A DNA stretch of 64,000 bases from Brucella pseudogrignonensis (GTDB lineage: Bacteria; Pseudomonadota; Alphaproteobacteria; Rhizobiales; Rhizobiaceae), in the NCBI RefSeq assembly GCF_002252525.1, contig NZ_NNRM01000042.1:1057-65056 (forward strand). Reading direction: 5' to 3'. A program made the position numbers and the translations under genes. Under the pieces are notes generated by a model that saw only the letters and a list, made by a program, of their open reading frames with translations, did not search any database and was not told the origin of the DNA. Shown one piece after another: positions 26,648 to 36,294 of the stretch (its first letter is position 1; each line of letters starts with the position of its first letter).

Positions 26648-27841
26648 TTGGGAATTCTATCGGGATATAAAGTCATCGACTGTTCAATCGCAATGGCCGG
26701 TCCATTTGCAACACAGCGGCTTGGCGATCTCGGCGCGGATGTCATCAAGATCGAGCCGGTAACCGGAGAATGGCAGCGCCACGTTGCCGCCGGAGGAGCC
26801 TCCGGCAACAAGATTAATGTCTCGTTTCTCTCTCTCAATCGAAACAAACGGTCTTTGGCAGTCGACCTGAAAAGCGATGAGGGCAAAGCGGTGTTACTTG
26901 ACCTGATCAAAGACGCGGACGTCTTCTTGCAGAATTACAGACCAGGAGTAGCAAAACGTCTTGGGGTTGATTACGAAGCACTTTCCAAGATCAATCCGGG
27001 TTTGGTCTATGTTTCCATGTCCGGCTACGGCGAGGAAGGGCCGTATGTGGACCGTCCAGGACAAGACCTCGTTTTGCAAGGATTATCGGGGGCCATGTTA
27101 TCGGCCGGGCGGGCCAATGAGGCTCCCAATGCAGCTGGGCAATACCTCGTTGATGCCGTTACGGCTTATACAGCATTTGAGGGCGCACTTGCAGCCCTGC
27201 TCCACAAGGAGCGGACCGGTGAAGGTCAGCTGGTGCAGGTTAATATGCTTGATGCAATCGTCACGCTGCAGATGCAGGAATTGTCCGTATTCACGGTTGG
27301 CGGCCGACCACAACAACGATCAGCCGAACCTCATGCTCATGTCTATATCCGGGCGCCTTATGGGGCTTTCGCAACCTCCGATAGCTTTATCATCATAGCA
27401 TTCCCACCTTTAGCAAAATTCGGCCAAGTAATTGGAGAAGATAGCTTTTTAACGATGAACGATGAAGACGATAGTTGGAAATACCGTGACGAAATCTTTG
27501 CAAAAACACGGGAGCGCCTGAAACTTAAAACCACTGATGAATGGATGTATCTTCTGCGCGAAGCCGATATATGGTGCGGCCCAGTTTATGGCTATGATGA
27601 CCTACTGGTCGATCCACAGATTGCTCATAACGGCACGTTCGTCGAATACGATCACCCGACAGAAGGACGTATCAAAGCACCAGGGTTTCCGATCAAATTT
27701 TCAAAGACGCCATCAAGTGTGGAGCGAGGCGCTCCCATTATTGGGCAGCATACCGACGAAGTTTTGCGAGAAGCCGGTTATGACGAAGCCAAGATCCATG
27801 CTTTAAAGCAGTCTGGTATCGTTGTCACAGGTGAATTGTGA
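26648..27841 (+). CDS. CaiB/BaiF family III CoA-transferase
   Basis: 397 residues from a TTG start preceded by GGAG. Family features: VIDCSIAMAGPFATQRLGDL and ADVIKIEPVTGEWQR at the N-terminus, NRNKRSLAVDLK, YVSMSGYGEEGPY, and Asp169 in YLVDAVTAYTA at the position of the catalytic Asp of formyl-CoA transferase. It moves CoA onto a carboxylic acid, which the MaoC-like enzyme could then hydrate or dehydrate. Substrate unknown. Its stop overlaps the GTG three codons before the next ATG. Confidence 0.9.
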   Translation: MGILSGYKVIDCSIAMAGPFATQRLGDLGADVIKIEPVTGEWQRHVAAGGASGNKINVSFLSLNRNKRSLAVDLKSDEGKAVLLDLIKDADVFLQNYRPGVAKRLGVDYEALSKINPGLVYVSMSGYGEEGPYVDRPGQDLVLQGLSGAMLSAGRANEAPNAAGQYLVDAVTAYTAFEGALAALLHKERTGEGQLVQVNMLDAIVTLQMQELSVFTVGGRPQQRSAEPHAHVYIRAPYGAFATSDSFIIIAFPPLAKFGQVIGEDSFLTMNDEDDSWKYRDEIFAKTRERLKLKTTDEWMYLLREADIWCGPVYGYDDLLVDPQIAHNGTFVEYDHPTEGRIKAPGFPIKFSKTPSSVERGAPIIGQHTDEVLREAGYDEAKIHALKQSGIVVTGEL

Positions 27842-27843
27842 CA

Positions 27844-28983
27844 ATGTCAGCGCCGCTCATCGGGCTCACCTGGGATCACCCTCGCGGTTACAATGCACTC
27901 GCGGCAGCTGCAATCCATAATGAAACCAGCGTCAAGATTAACTGGAAAAAGCAACCTCTGGAGGGCTTTGAATCTTCGCCAATAGCAGACCTTTGCGCAC
28001 GCTACGATCTGGTGGTACTCGACCACCCACACCTGGGCGAGGCCATCGAAAGCAATTGCCTGTTACCTCTTGAGGAGATTTTCGAGGCTTCCGAGCTTGT
28101 AAAACTTGTTGGGACAAGCATCGGTCCGTCGGCCCGCAGCTACGCAATGAATGGCAATCACTGGGCCGTTCCGCTTGACGCCGCGACGCAGGTTAGTGCC
28201 TGGCGGTGCGATCTGATCGAACCCTGCGTCTCCGGTTTTTGTTGGGATGACATCAGCAATCTATCGGCAGAGACAGGAAAGGTTGCCCTTTCGTTAGCCG
28301 GCCCTCATGCATTGCTAAGTTACTTTTCTATCCTCGCATCTATGGGAAAACCTGCTGATCCGGATTGCGAGATTCTCATCGATGAACAAGGGGGAAGAGA
28401 TTCTTATGAGCTGATGGTGGAGTTAGCACAGAGAACTCCTCGCAACGCAATAGATCTCAATCCGATAGGCATTCTCGAACATATGTCTATAAACTCTGAC
28501 ATAGCCATGTGTCCGTTGATCTATGGCTATGTAAACTATGCGGACAGATCAAAGGTATTGGGGCAAAGGATCTCCTTTTCAAACGCGCCCGCGTGGTCCA
28601 AGGGAGGAATGCCTGGTTCCACATTGGGAGGAACCGGCATTGCTGTATCGCGGCGATGTCCGATGACCCCCCAGCTAAAAGCACACTTATTATGGTTGAT
28701 GAAAGAAGAGGTACAAGCAAGGTTTATTCCTCAACACCAAGGACAACCATCCTCAAAAAGTGCATGGGCTGACGTTTCTCTCAATCACGAGTGGTCTGAC
28801 TTTTATTCAAGCACGTTTGAAAGTGTATCTCATGCTTACGTGCGTCCCCGCTACAATGGCTACATATCCTTCCAAACAAACGGATCGGAGTATCTGCGAA
28901 CGTCGCTGTTCGAGCGAAGGGAATGGCGAGAAGTATCAAACCAGTTACAGCGACTCTATCGGGCCAGTCTAAACCCTTCATAA
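27844..28983 (+). CDS. Solute-binding-protein-like protein without signal peptide
   Basis: 379 residues from ATG 27844 (GTG 27838 overlaps the CoA-transferase stop). The sequence resembles family-1 extracellular solute-binding proteins: DLVVLDHPHLGEAIE, LLPLEEIFEASEL, NHWAVPLDAATQVSAWR, GGMPGSTLGGTGIAVSR. Yet it begins MSAPLIGLTWDHPRGYNALA, with no hydrophobic signal. Either it works in the cytoplasm as a ligand carrier or sensor, or the true start was lost. Being translationally linked to the CoA-transferase argues for a cytoplasmic partner of catabolism. Confidence 0.65.
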   Translation: MSAPLIGLTWDHPRGYNALAAAAIHNETSVKINWKKQPLEGFESSPIADLCARYDLVVLDHPHLGEAIESNCLLPLEEIFEASELVKLVGTSIGPSARSYAMNGNHWAVPLDAATQVSAWRCDLIEPCVSGFCWDDISNLSAETGKVALSLAGPHALLSYFSILASMGKPADPDCEILIDEQGGRDSYELMVELAQRTPRNAIDLNPIGILEHMSINSDIAMCPLIYGYVNYADRSKVLGQRISFSNAPAWSKGGMPGSTLGGTGIAVSRRCPMTPQLKAHLLWLMKEEVQARFIPQHQGQPSSKSAWADVSLNHEWSDFYSSTFESVSHAYVRPRYNGYISFQTNGSEYLRTSLFERREWREVSNQLQRLYRASLNPS

Positions 28984-29088
28984 CAGAAGACACCACCCAA
29001 TCGACCATAGCTGTCAAGGCGCGAGGCTGTAGCCTACAGCACAGTCTACTTGTTTTCACTAATTCAATCATCCTGGGGAGGAGCTATT

Positions 29089-30435
29089 ATGACCGTAACG
29101 CACGTTGAACGTGTCAACACCCGTAACATCGATAGAAGTGTGGACGAAACGAAAAAGTCTTCTGAAGTACGCAGGGCCGTTACATCGGCTTTAATTGGAA
29201 CCGCCTTGGAGTGGTATGATTTCTACATCTTTGCCACTGCTGCAGCACTGATTTTTAACCGCATTTTCTTTCCGGATTTGTCACCGCTTGCAGGCACACT
29301 TGCAGCGTTCGGAACCTACGCCGTTGGCTTTTTCGCTCGCCCCCTCGGCGGAATTATCTTCGGCCGTATTGGCGATCTTCATGGTCGCAAGATAGTACTC
29401 GTTGTGACCCTCATCATGATGGGCTTCGGCACCATGCTTATAGGTTTGCTACCAACTTACGCATCCATTGGGATTACAGCACCGGCACTACTTATAGGCA
29501 TGCGCATCATCCAAGGCTTGGCAGCGGGCGCAGAATTTAGTGGTGCGGTCACACTTGCAGCCGAGTATGCACCCGTCAACAAGCGTGGACTTTATGCAAG
29601 CTTACCAACGCTCGGCGTATGTCTCGGGACATTACTGTCCGCAGGAGCATTCTTTGTCGTAAGTAACTCTATGTCCGATGAGGCATTTATGAGTTATGGC
29701 TGGCGAATCCCTTTCCTGTTAAGCATTTTTGCTGTCATCGCCGGCATTTTCGTACGATTGAAAGTCAATGAATCTCCAACCTTTCATAAGCTTAAGGAAG
29801 AAGGGAAGACCTCCGACGCACCAATCAGGGACATGATTCAGGACTCTGGATCTCGCTTCTGGATGGCTTTTGCCGCACGCTTCGCAGAGAATGTCTCAGG
29901 CTATCTTTTTCAAGTCTGGACATTATCCTATATCACGTCTCAACTATTGATTGATCGTAACATAGGTTTAACAGGAGTACTAATAGGCGCCGCATGCGGA
30001 ATTATTACAATTCCCCTCCTCGGTTACGTTTCTGATCGCATAGGTCGAAAGCCGGTTTATCTTTTTGGAGCGGCACTTTTCACATTCGGGATTTATCCGT
30101 ATTTCTGGTTACTTAACACACAAAACCCAACAATCATTGTCTGCACAATCGCGTTCTCGATTGCAATTTCGAACTACTCGATGCTCTCTGTTCAAGGCGC
30201 GTTTTTCAATGAATTATTTGGTGCACGAACTCGCTTCACAGCAATTTCCATCGTCAGAGAAGTCTCTGCGGTATTTGCTGGAGGCATCGCGCCATTCATA
30301 GCTACGGCTTTGTTATCATGGGGTAGCGGAAGCTATATTCCTGTGGCGATCTACGCCACCATAATAGGCCTGATTACTCTGATTGGTGTCGCGATGGCTC
30401 CTGAAACGAGAGGGGCTGATTTGAACAAGTTTTAA
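29089..30435 (+). CDS. MFS transporter, metabolite:H+ symporter (MHS) family
   Basis: 448 residues from an ATG after GGGGAGGAG. Twelve hydrophobic segments expected. MHS signatures: IGTALEWYDFYIFATAAAL, FFARPLGGIIFGRIGDLHGR, GRKIVLVVTLIMMGFGT, and IQGLAAGAEFSGAVTLAAEYA. Such symporters import carboxylates, osmolytes or aromatic acids. It is a second uptake route beside the ABC importer, perhaps for a pathway intermediate or related acid. Confidence 0.92.
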   Translation: MTVTHVERVNTRNIDRSVDETKKSSEVRRAVTSALIGTALEWYDFYIFATAAALIFNRIFFPDLSPLAGTLAAFGTYAVGFFARPLGGIIFGRIGDLHGRKIVLVVTLIMMGFGTMLIGLLPTYASIGITAPALLIGMRIIQGLAAGAEFSGAVTLAAEYAPVNKRGLYASLPTLGVCLGTLLSAGAFFVVSNSMSDEAFMSYGWRIPFLLSIFAVIAGIFVRLKVNESPTFHKLKEEGKTSDAPIRDMIQDSGSRFWMAFAARFAENVSGYLFQVWTLSYITSQLLIDRNIGLTGVLIGAACGIITIPLLGYVSDRIGRKPVYLFGAALFTFGIYPYFWLLNTQNPTIIVCTIAFSIAISNYSMLSVQGAFFNELFGARTRFTAISIVREVSAVFAGGIAPFIATALLSWGSGSYIPVAIYATIIGLITLIGVAMAPETRGADLNKF

Positions 30436-30455
30436 TCCACCAATCTTCAATAATA

Positions 30456-30478
30456 CTGCAGGCTGAAGCAGCCTGCAG
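30456..30478 (+). terminator. Stem-loop after the MHS transporter gene
   Basis: CTGCAGGCTG and CAGCCTGCAG form a perfect 10-bp stem with a 3-base loop, 20 bases after the stop. No T-run follows, so it may act with Rho or as an mRNA stabiliser. Confidence 0.6.
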
Positions 30479-30995
30479 CGACTTCCTGTAGAATCAGAGT
30501 GCCAACGATCAGCTTACTATCGAACAGATCAACCAATTCGCGCCGATTCTGTCATCACGCGGTTAGACGACAGATTCCTGCTGCTCGATGCTAAAGCAAC
30601 TTACCACTTTGCGGGTAGCCATTCGCTCAAAATGAGCAGTCTCCGACTAGTCTAGTCAACCAACAGCGGATGGACCTTAGACACACTGGATTTATTTGGC
30701 GGCGCAGTTCAAAGTCTCTTACAAGTTTCGCTCAATATCGTCGTCTTTGAGTTTTTCGTATTTGATGTAAGAGGTCTATGCTTGCATGTGGTTTTCGTGT
30801 GAAAAAATGAACTACCTCCTTGATAGTCAAATTCCATTCGCCCCTCTCTACAGCCTCTGCACATGCTTAAACTGGGGGTTAGTTTGGTTAAAGCGAAAGC
30901 TAAATTTTTGTGTCTAATATTGGGCGGTGTTTATGAAAATTCAATGATGATGCCGAAGTCATAGGGGCTCAAGCTGAATGGATTGCGTTCAACCA
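30479..30995. other. Gene-free stretch at the end of the catabolic island
   Basis: No open frame with coding character on either strand and no recognised repeat. It marks the junction between the catabolic cargo and the mobilisation genes and could hold remnants of the event that inserted the cargo; I see no identifiable insertion-sequence end. Confidence 0.5.
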
Positions 30996-31199
30996 TCAAA
31001 ACGGCAACAAGCTCAATACGTACCCGAATATATCAGTAATCCATGAGGCGGTCGCATTGAACCAACCTTGAACAACAGTAGCACCATACACGATCGCTAC
31101 CAGCCCCAGAACGAGCCAGAACAGAACCGCAAAGAACTTCGCAAGGGCGTCGTCGGTCTTCGGATCGGGAGGTGAATTATAGATGTAATCGTGTCGCAT
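30996..31199 (-). CDS. Small membrane protein after the relaxase gene
   Basis: 67 residues with one strong helix (FFAVLFWLVLGLVAIVYGA) and a second hydrophobic end (IFGYVLSLLPF). It starts six bases after the relaxase stop, so it is co-transcribed. No family recognised; small membrane proteins in this position may help relaxase docking, but that is speculation. Confidence 0.6.
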   Translation of the reverse strand: MRHDYIYNSPPDPKTDDALAKFFAVLFWLVLGLVAIVYGATVVQGWFNATASWITDIFGYVLSLLPF

Positions 31200-31205
31200 G
31201 GTCGT

Positions 31206-34196
31206 TTAACGCTCGTGTTCGTCGCGCTCCTTCTTTTGCTGCTGCTCTTGTTCTAGTTCCTGCAATCGTGGAACTTGTTGCTGGGGTGGATCGGTGCGCA
31301 TAGTTTCTCCATCGCGAGCAACACCCTTCACTTCTATATTAACCTGATTGTCGAGCTGTTTGGAACCTTCGACGTTTCCATCTGTCCGATCCCGCTCTTC
31401 AAGCACGTTCGCTTCCCATGCCCGGCGATCGACCACTTGCTCGACACGCTGCTTCTGACCATCGACTTCCTGAATGACGGTCTTCAAAACGCATTCCGTA
31501 CCAGTGGATCGCAAATGAATTTCATCGCCAATATTAGCGCCGGCCCGATGCAACGCATCGGGTAATCCGACACCCCAGACCGTGTGATTGCCATTGGCCG
31601 TTTCAATCACGACAAATGGCGAAGGCTCATTTTTTTCATTATCCTGATAGGGCTTTTCGCCTGTCTCAACGAGGATACCTTGCACACCCTCCTTATAGTC
31701 GGCAGTCTTGGACTGCGGCGTTTCGGAGTTAACCCCACCCTGTTGGTCTCTATCGACTTTGCTCGACTGATCTGCGCCAGAGGATTGTGGCTGATCTTGA
31801 TAAGATGCATAGAGCGCCCTACCCTCAATAGGGATAATTTCATTACGCAAATAGGCTTGTTCACGCCGCGCCAGTTCTTGCCAATCCAGTTCCGTAGGCT
31901 GATAGCCCTTCACCGAAATACCGTGCGCCCGACCCTCAAGCCACGTTTCACGGCGAAACTCCTTGCTGCCCGTGATCTCAATGCTCGTCCAGCCTCGATG
32001 CGCGGCTGTTTCGATCATCAATCGAACGCCCTGAGCATCGAACGATTTAGCGCGTAGCTTCTCTCCATTGTCCTGGAACACTTCGCGCTCACCCTTTGAA
32101 TCGGCAAAGACCCGCTGCGTCCCCCCGTGATCCTCACGAATATAATATCGTCTCGTGATTTCATCCGGGAATGAACGATCCATTTCAGCCCGGTAGGATG
32201 CGGCCGCCGCTTTCTCCTCGTCATCCATGCTGGAACGAGGTTCGTTGACATTATCTGCCGATGACCGTTCCTCATCCGCTTCCGCGACAACATGCGCGGG
32301 CTTTGCAATTTCGGAATCGGGTTCGCGAGCGATCTGCATCGACGAGCTATCCTGCTCGCTTTCACGAGATGGGGTTTCAACGGTCAATCCACGCTGTTCC
32401 GTCAATTCCATATGCTCGCGCATGAGATTGACATGCTCGCGCGCATACTGCGATACCTGATCCAGATCGGATTTGTCTTCCGGTTCGAGATTGCGGCCAA
32501 GCCGGAACAAAGCTGTTTCAACTTCTTTCTCATAGGATTCAAAATCGCTTCTCGACATTTCGCGCACTTTTTCACCCTCCAAAATGATGTTTTGCAACTT
32601 TACCAAATTGGCGCGGTAATGTGACCCAAAATCTGCATGAGCGATGTGAGAAGTTTTGGCTTCCGATTGAATCGAACTGGTTGATGCAACGATATCTCTT
32701 TGCTGCATGGCGTATGAGGCAATTTGACGATCGCCGCTGGCCATCGCGAGTTTCTCCCAACTCTGAGTTACCTTTACGGTATATTCACGGCTGCGTACGC
32801 TTCGCGCCATGCCCCGCCGACCCGAGCGCTTGGCATCATAACGCGCCTGAGCCGCCGCACTCGTCCCCTCATGTTCCGTTCGTCCCTCGTGATTAACCGG
32901 CCGAACCTGATTGCGCGTATAGGCTGGAGCATTTGCAAACTCGCGCCTGTCGGTCATTTCCATAGCGATGCCGTGCTCGCGCGCCTTTTCAGCCATTAGC
33001 TCACGCCACTGGCGAAACACCTGTGGCGAGGTCTCGATCCGATCACCGGCATCCGAACGCATAGCGATAATGGCATGAGCGTGGATATGCGGTCGCTTTC
33101 CGCCCTGCTCTGCCTCTTTAGGATCGCTGAACGGATCATGCATTGCAAATATGTAGCGATGTCCTTCGAACTGCGCGGCTAGAAAATCCCGAACAGCGCC
33201 TTCGAATGCCTGAACATTGGTGCCAGCTTTGGCAGACATGATGACATGCATCACATCCCTGCCCTTACGGCTGTGCAACTCGCGACGCCACTGTTTTTGC
33301 ACCAGGTTGCCTGCGGAACGCGCATCCGGAACGACGCGACCCTTATCGTCACGAACGTCACCTTTATGCTCCTCGACCAGATTGCGCAGCTTGGCAGTGC
33401 CATATTCCACGCCATTACCATAGCTGGTAAAACGGAACCGCGCCCTAGCCAGCGCGGACGCTACGCTTTCGTTGTAACGCCTCTGAATAATGTCCGCTGC
33501 CTTCGGGTCGCCGGTCAACCGTTCCCCTTCCGCACTGCGCAACACTACAATACCGTCAACTTGTAAAACTCCACGTGAAGGCTGCCAAACAGCATAAGCG
33601 AAGCTGCGATTACCGAATGCGCTCGCCAGGCTATCGCGTACGAGCTGGTGCAAAGCTTCTTCTGTTGCGAAACCGCTAGCTTCGATCGACACTCGAAACG
33701 TACCGATATCCCTGCTCTCGGCTCGATTTTGAAACAATGGCTCCCATTCGCCACGCAACCGGGCCAGATCCTCGCGACCCTGAAGGCGCTCACCGTTTTC
33801 CTTTTCGACGCTAATCTCACCATTGCGGGCAACATAATTCACCATTGCGCCAAGACGCGCGCCGCCACCATACGACGCCATCTTGACTACAGCCGGTTGA
33901 CTACCTGCTGCCACTGCGGCCAAACGTGTTTCCATCGGCCTCGCTGCCGCAACGGGCTTACTTGCAGAGCCTCCAAAGAACTGGATCCTCTGTGCCCTTG
34001 AGGATCCCGTGCGCATTTTCGGGACTGAAGCACCACCTGCGGCTGCGGCACCTCCTGCGATCTGTAATTCGCGCAGCCTCCGCCGCATTTCTTCCTCGGC
34101 GCTGCTTGCAGCACTCGAACCCAGCGAAAGCTCATGCAGCAACGCCGCACGGCGCTGCTCCCATTCGCTCTCAAAGGCACCGAGAAAGAATTCCAT
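31206..34196 (-). CDS. Conjugative relaxase, VirD2/MOBP-like, with C-terminal LPD7-like domain
   Basis: 996 residues. The N-terminal part holds motif I-like ASYGGGARLGAMVNYVARNG near 105-125 with candidate catalytic Tyr, and DVMHVIMSAKAGTNV. The metal-binding histidine triad is in PHIHAHAII (first His about 370). Around 675-775 the segment RYYIREDHGGTQRVFADS onward, with AAHRGWTSIEITGSKEF, matches the LPD7 domain common in large mobile-element proteins. The end is Gln/Glu-rich and probably unstructured. It nicks oriT, stays bound to the 5' end and is exported by VirD4/VirB. MOB class is by motif recall. Confidence 0.85.
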   Translation of the reverse strand: MEFFLGAFESEWEQRRAALLHELSLGSSAASSAEEEMRRRLRELQIAGGAAAAGGASVPKMRTGSSRAQRIQFFGGSASKPVAAARPMETRLAAVAAGSQPAVVKMASYGGGARLGAMVNYVARNGEISVEKENGERLQGREDLARLRGEWEPLFQNRAESRDIGTFRVSIEASGFATEEALHQLVRDSLASAFGNRSFAYAVWQPSRGVLQVDGIVVLRSAEGERLTGDPKAADIIQRRYNESVASALARARFRFTSYGNGVEYGTAKLRNLVEEHKGDVRDDKGRVVPDARSAGNLVQKQWRRELHSRKGRDVMHVIMSAKAGTNVQAFEGAVRDFLAAQFEGHRYIFAMHDPFSDPKEAEQGGKRPHIHAHAIIAMRSDAGDRIETSPQVFRQWRELMAEKAREHGIAMEMTDRREFANAPAYTRNQVRPVNHEGRTEHEGTSAAAQARYDAKRSGRRGMARSVRSREYTVKVTQSWEKLAMASGDRQIASYAMQQRDIVASTSSIQSEAKTSHIAHADFGSHYRANLVKLQNIILEGEKVREMSRSDFESYEKEVETALFRLGRNLEPEDKSDLDQVSQYAREHVNLMREHMELTEQRGLTVETPSRESEQDSSSMQIAREPDSEIAKPAHVVAEADEERSSADNVNEPRSSMDDEEKAAAASYRAEMDRSFPDEITRRYYIREDHGGTQRVFADSKGEREVFQDNGEKLRAKSFDAQGVRLMIETAAHRGWTSIEITGSKEFRRETWLEGRAHGISVKGYQPTELDWQELARREQAYLRNEIIPIEGRALYASYQDQPQSSGADQSSKVDRDQQGGVNSETPQSKTADYKEGVQGILVETGEKPYQDNEKNEPSPFVVIETANGNHTVWGVGLPDALHRAGANIGDEIHLRSTGTECVLKTVIQEVDGQKQRVEQVVDRRAWEANVLEERDRTDGNVEGSKQLDNQVNIEVKGVARDGETMRTDPPQQQVPRLQELEQEQQQKKERDEHER

Positions 34197-34201
34197 AGCC
34201 G

Positions 34202-34603
34202 CTAATCCTTGCTGCGGTGTCTATACCCAGACCGTTTGGTCACGCGCCTCAACTCACTGAGAACCGCCGCTTGCATCTTCTGCACATCCCCGACCACCAT
34301 TCGGATTTCGCCATCCGAAACCGATTTACCGCTATTCAGCGCTCGAGCGACCTGATTAAGATTGATGCCAATCATGCGCATATCCTCAAGCATGAGGGAC
34401 AAAAGCGCTCTGTCTTCATCATTGAAGATGGGCTTTACCCCTGCGCCTTGCAGCAACACGGCCTTGAAAAATGCGCTCATCGTCATATCAGCCGCCTTCG
34501 CGGCATCGTCGATCGCGTCATATTCGTCCGCCGAGACACGGCTATGAATGGTTTGCGGCTTGGGTTTTACGCCCCCCATACCCTCATTAATTGCTTCATT
34601 CAT
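34202..34603 (-). CDS. MobC-like relaxosome protein
   Basis: 133 residues from the ATG at 34603. N-terminal ribbon-helix-helix-like part (QTIHSRVSADEYDAIDDAAK, MTMSAFFKAVLL) followed by the MobC segment MIGINLNQVARALNSGK. MobC-type proteins bind oriT and help the relaxase melt and nick DNA. It is five bases upstream of the relaxase gene. An upstream GTG/ATG in the same frame would add 27 residues without coding character. Confidence 0.8.
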   Translation of the reverse strand: MNEAINEGMGGVKPKPQTIHSRVSADEYDAIDDAAKAADMTMSAFFKAVLLQGAGVKPIFNDEDRALLSLMLEDMRMIGINLNQVARALNSGKSVSDGEIRMVVGDVQKMQAAVLSELRRVTKRSGYRHRSKD

Positions 34604-34689
34604 AGGCGTTGTTAGCTCCAATTCAGCGCAGCAATCGACAATCGCGGACGTGTTTCGCGATTGCTTAGCAAAAACGTAGCACATTTTTC

Positions 34690-35157
34690 CGTATCCTGCC
34701 TAACCAATTACAAGGGAGCCGTCCAATATTCGTCTAACTTGGCCTCGCTCCGCTTACCTTACGCCGAGGCTGCGCCCCGGCGCTGCAAAGAAATTACGCT
34801 CACCAAGGTTCACCACCAGAACGCTTTGTTCGCCTTTGTGTACCCCTGTACTCACCAGCAAGGGACGCTTCGCTCTTCGCCCTTGCCGGACTACGAGCGG
34901 GCGGCACGAACGGCTTTTGCGCGGCTCCGGGGTTCACACTCCATTGGGAGAAACATGTTCCCAAACTCCAGTTATCGAGTGATGTGATTATTTGATGTGA
35001 ACACATGGTGTGTCACATGCTACCAATCGTATTGTCACATCGTGTGAAACTATCTTATCTTCACATGCATTCTCGCGCCCTGTTGGCAGCATTGCCGGCG
35101 CTTCAGGCAATAATCGACACCAAGAAAACCAGCATATCCAGGTACAGGAGGGCCATC
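34690..35157. other. Candidate oriT and control region with a TGTGA-box array
   Basis: This 470-base gene-free region lies between the divergent mobC/relaxase and virC1-like genes, the usual place for oriT. Its right part (34982-35066) has five exact copies of ATGTGA or its complement TCACAT at 34982, 34995, 35013, 35035 and 35061, plus a related GTGTGA at 35043. Such iterated sites suggest binding by the MobC-like or VirC2-like ribbon-helix-helix proteins. A nick site is not identified. Confidence 0.5.
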
Positions 35158-35871
35158 GTGACACTTCGAATATCTTCGGTAAGCGGCAAAGGTGGAGCCG
35201 GGAAGACGACCGCAGTCATTTTGACTGCAGGTGAACTCGCACTCAAAAATCGACGGGTATTGCTCATTGATGCCGATCCACGACAGAACTTAGCCGAGTG
35301 GTGGAAGCGGTGCGAAGCAAAGGACAACGTACCGGCATCGATCTCGCTCGCGACCGCACTTCGTCAGAACAATATAGAGAAATTAATGGCGTCACAGGAG
35401 GGCAACTATGACGCCATACTGATCGACGCGCCGGGCGTCGATAGTGTTGTGATGGATACGATAATCGACCATTCAGATATCGTCATCACACCCATTCAGC
35501 CCGCCCAAGACGAGATTAAAGCAGTTGGTGAGGCCGCGGAGGCAATTGCGACACGAACGGACCTTCTTGACCGTAGTATTCCTCAAGCAGTTCTTCGAAC
35601 ACGCATCACGATCGTCAATCGGCATCTCGAAGAATACCGGATCATTCGCCCTTTCGTCCAAAATCTGAGCGAACACGGTTATAATTCCGTGTTGCTCGAT
35701 ACAGAGTTGATCGAGCGCAACTGCTATCGAGAAATCCGCAGCGGTCTTGGCACGCTACAAATGCTCGAACCGAGTGAACCGGTTCTCAAGGCCAGAGCGG
35801 AGGTGAATGCATTCGTCGAGGAGTTGGAGAAACTTAAAGTGGCGCACCAAGGGGAGACTATCGATGGCTAA
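35158..35871 (+). CDS. ParA-superfamily ATPase, VirC1-like
   Basis: 237 residues; start set at GTG 35158 because AGGAGG lies eight bases before it and the P-loop then falls at residues 8-16 as usual (SSVSGKGGAGKTTAV). Further motifs: RVLLIDADPRQNLAEWW and DAILIDAPGVDS. Single-domain, short, paired with a ribbon-helix-helix protein gene, and next to mobilisation genes, it fits VirC1, which brings relaxosomes to the transport channel, better than a plasmid-partition ParA. The repABC locus has its own ParA. Confidence 0.75.
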   Translation: MTLRISSVSGKGGAGKTTAVILTAGELALKNRRVLLIDADPRQNLAEWWKRCEAKDNVPASISLATALRQNNIEKLMASQEGNYDAILIDAPGVDSVVMDTIIDHSDIVITPIQPAQDEIKAVGEAAEAIATRTDLLDRSIPQAVLRTRITIVNRHLEEYRIIRPFVQNLSEHGYNSVLLDTELIERNCYREIRSGLGTLQMLEPSEPVLKARAEVNAFVEELEKLKVAHQGETIDG

Positions 35872-36292
35872 GGGAAAAATCTCTCTTTCTGATTTCCCGG
35901 TGGCGGAACGTCGAAAACGTTCTATTGATCTGGACAAAGTCACTGCCTCTCCCCCGCCGATTTCGCACACGCACGACGAAGACGCTGCAAGAATTGGAAA
36001 TGAATCGGCGCCCGCGACATCAAGACAGAATAAGCAGGCTAAACCTCTCGAGACAACACCGGCACAACACCGGGCAAATGCAATTGAAAATGCGAACCGC
36101 CGGGAAGACTCCCGTAACCGACTGCGTGAGCTTCGCAAATCCCGTGAGCGTGAAAGTAAGCATTTCGTCAACGTCTCGCTTGATTATGAAACCAAGCGTC
36201 GACTTGAGAATGCAGCACACGACAACGGTCTCAAAATGACCGTCATACTCCGCGACGCAATTGATCAATATCTTAAAGATAACGGATACTGA
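35864..36292 (+). CDS. VirC2-like ribbon-helix-helix protein
   Basis: 142 residues; ATG at 35864 overlaps the ATPase stop by eight bases. The N-terminal 90 residues are charged and look unstructured; the C-terminus KHFVNVSLDYETKRRLENAA followed by LKMTVILRDAIDQYLKD is a ribbon-helix-helix DNA-binding fold. The architecture, long disordered lead plus C-terminal RHH and an adjacent ParA-like gene, is that of VirC2. It may bind the TGTGA boxes at 34982-35066. Confidence 0.7.
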   Translation: MAKGKISLSDFPVAERRKRSIDLDKVTASPPPISHTHDEDAARIGNESAPATSRQNKQAKPLETTPAQHRANAIENANRREDSRNRLRELRKSRERESKHFVNVSLDYETKRRLENAAHDNGLKMTVILRDAIDQYLKDNGY

Positions 36293-36294
36293 TC

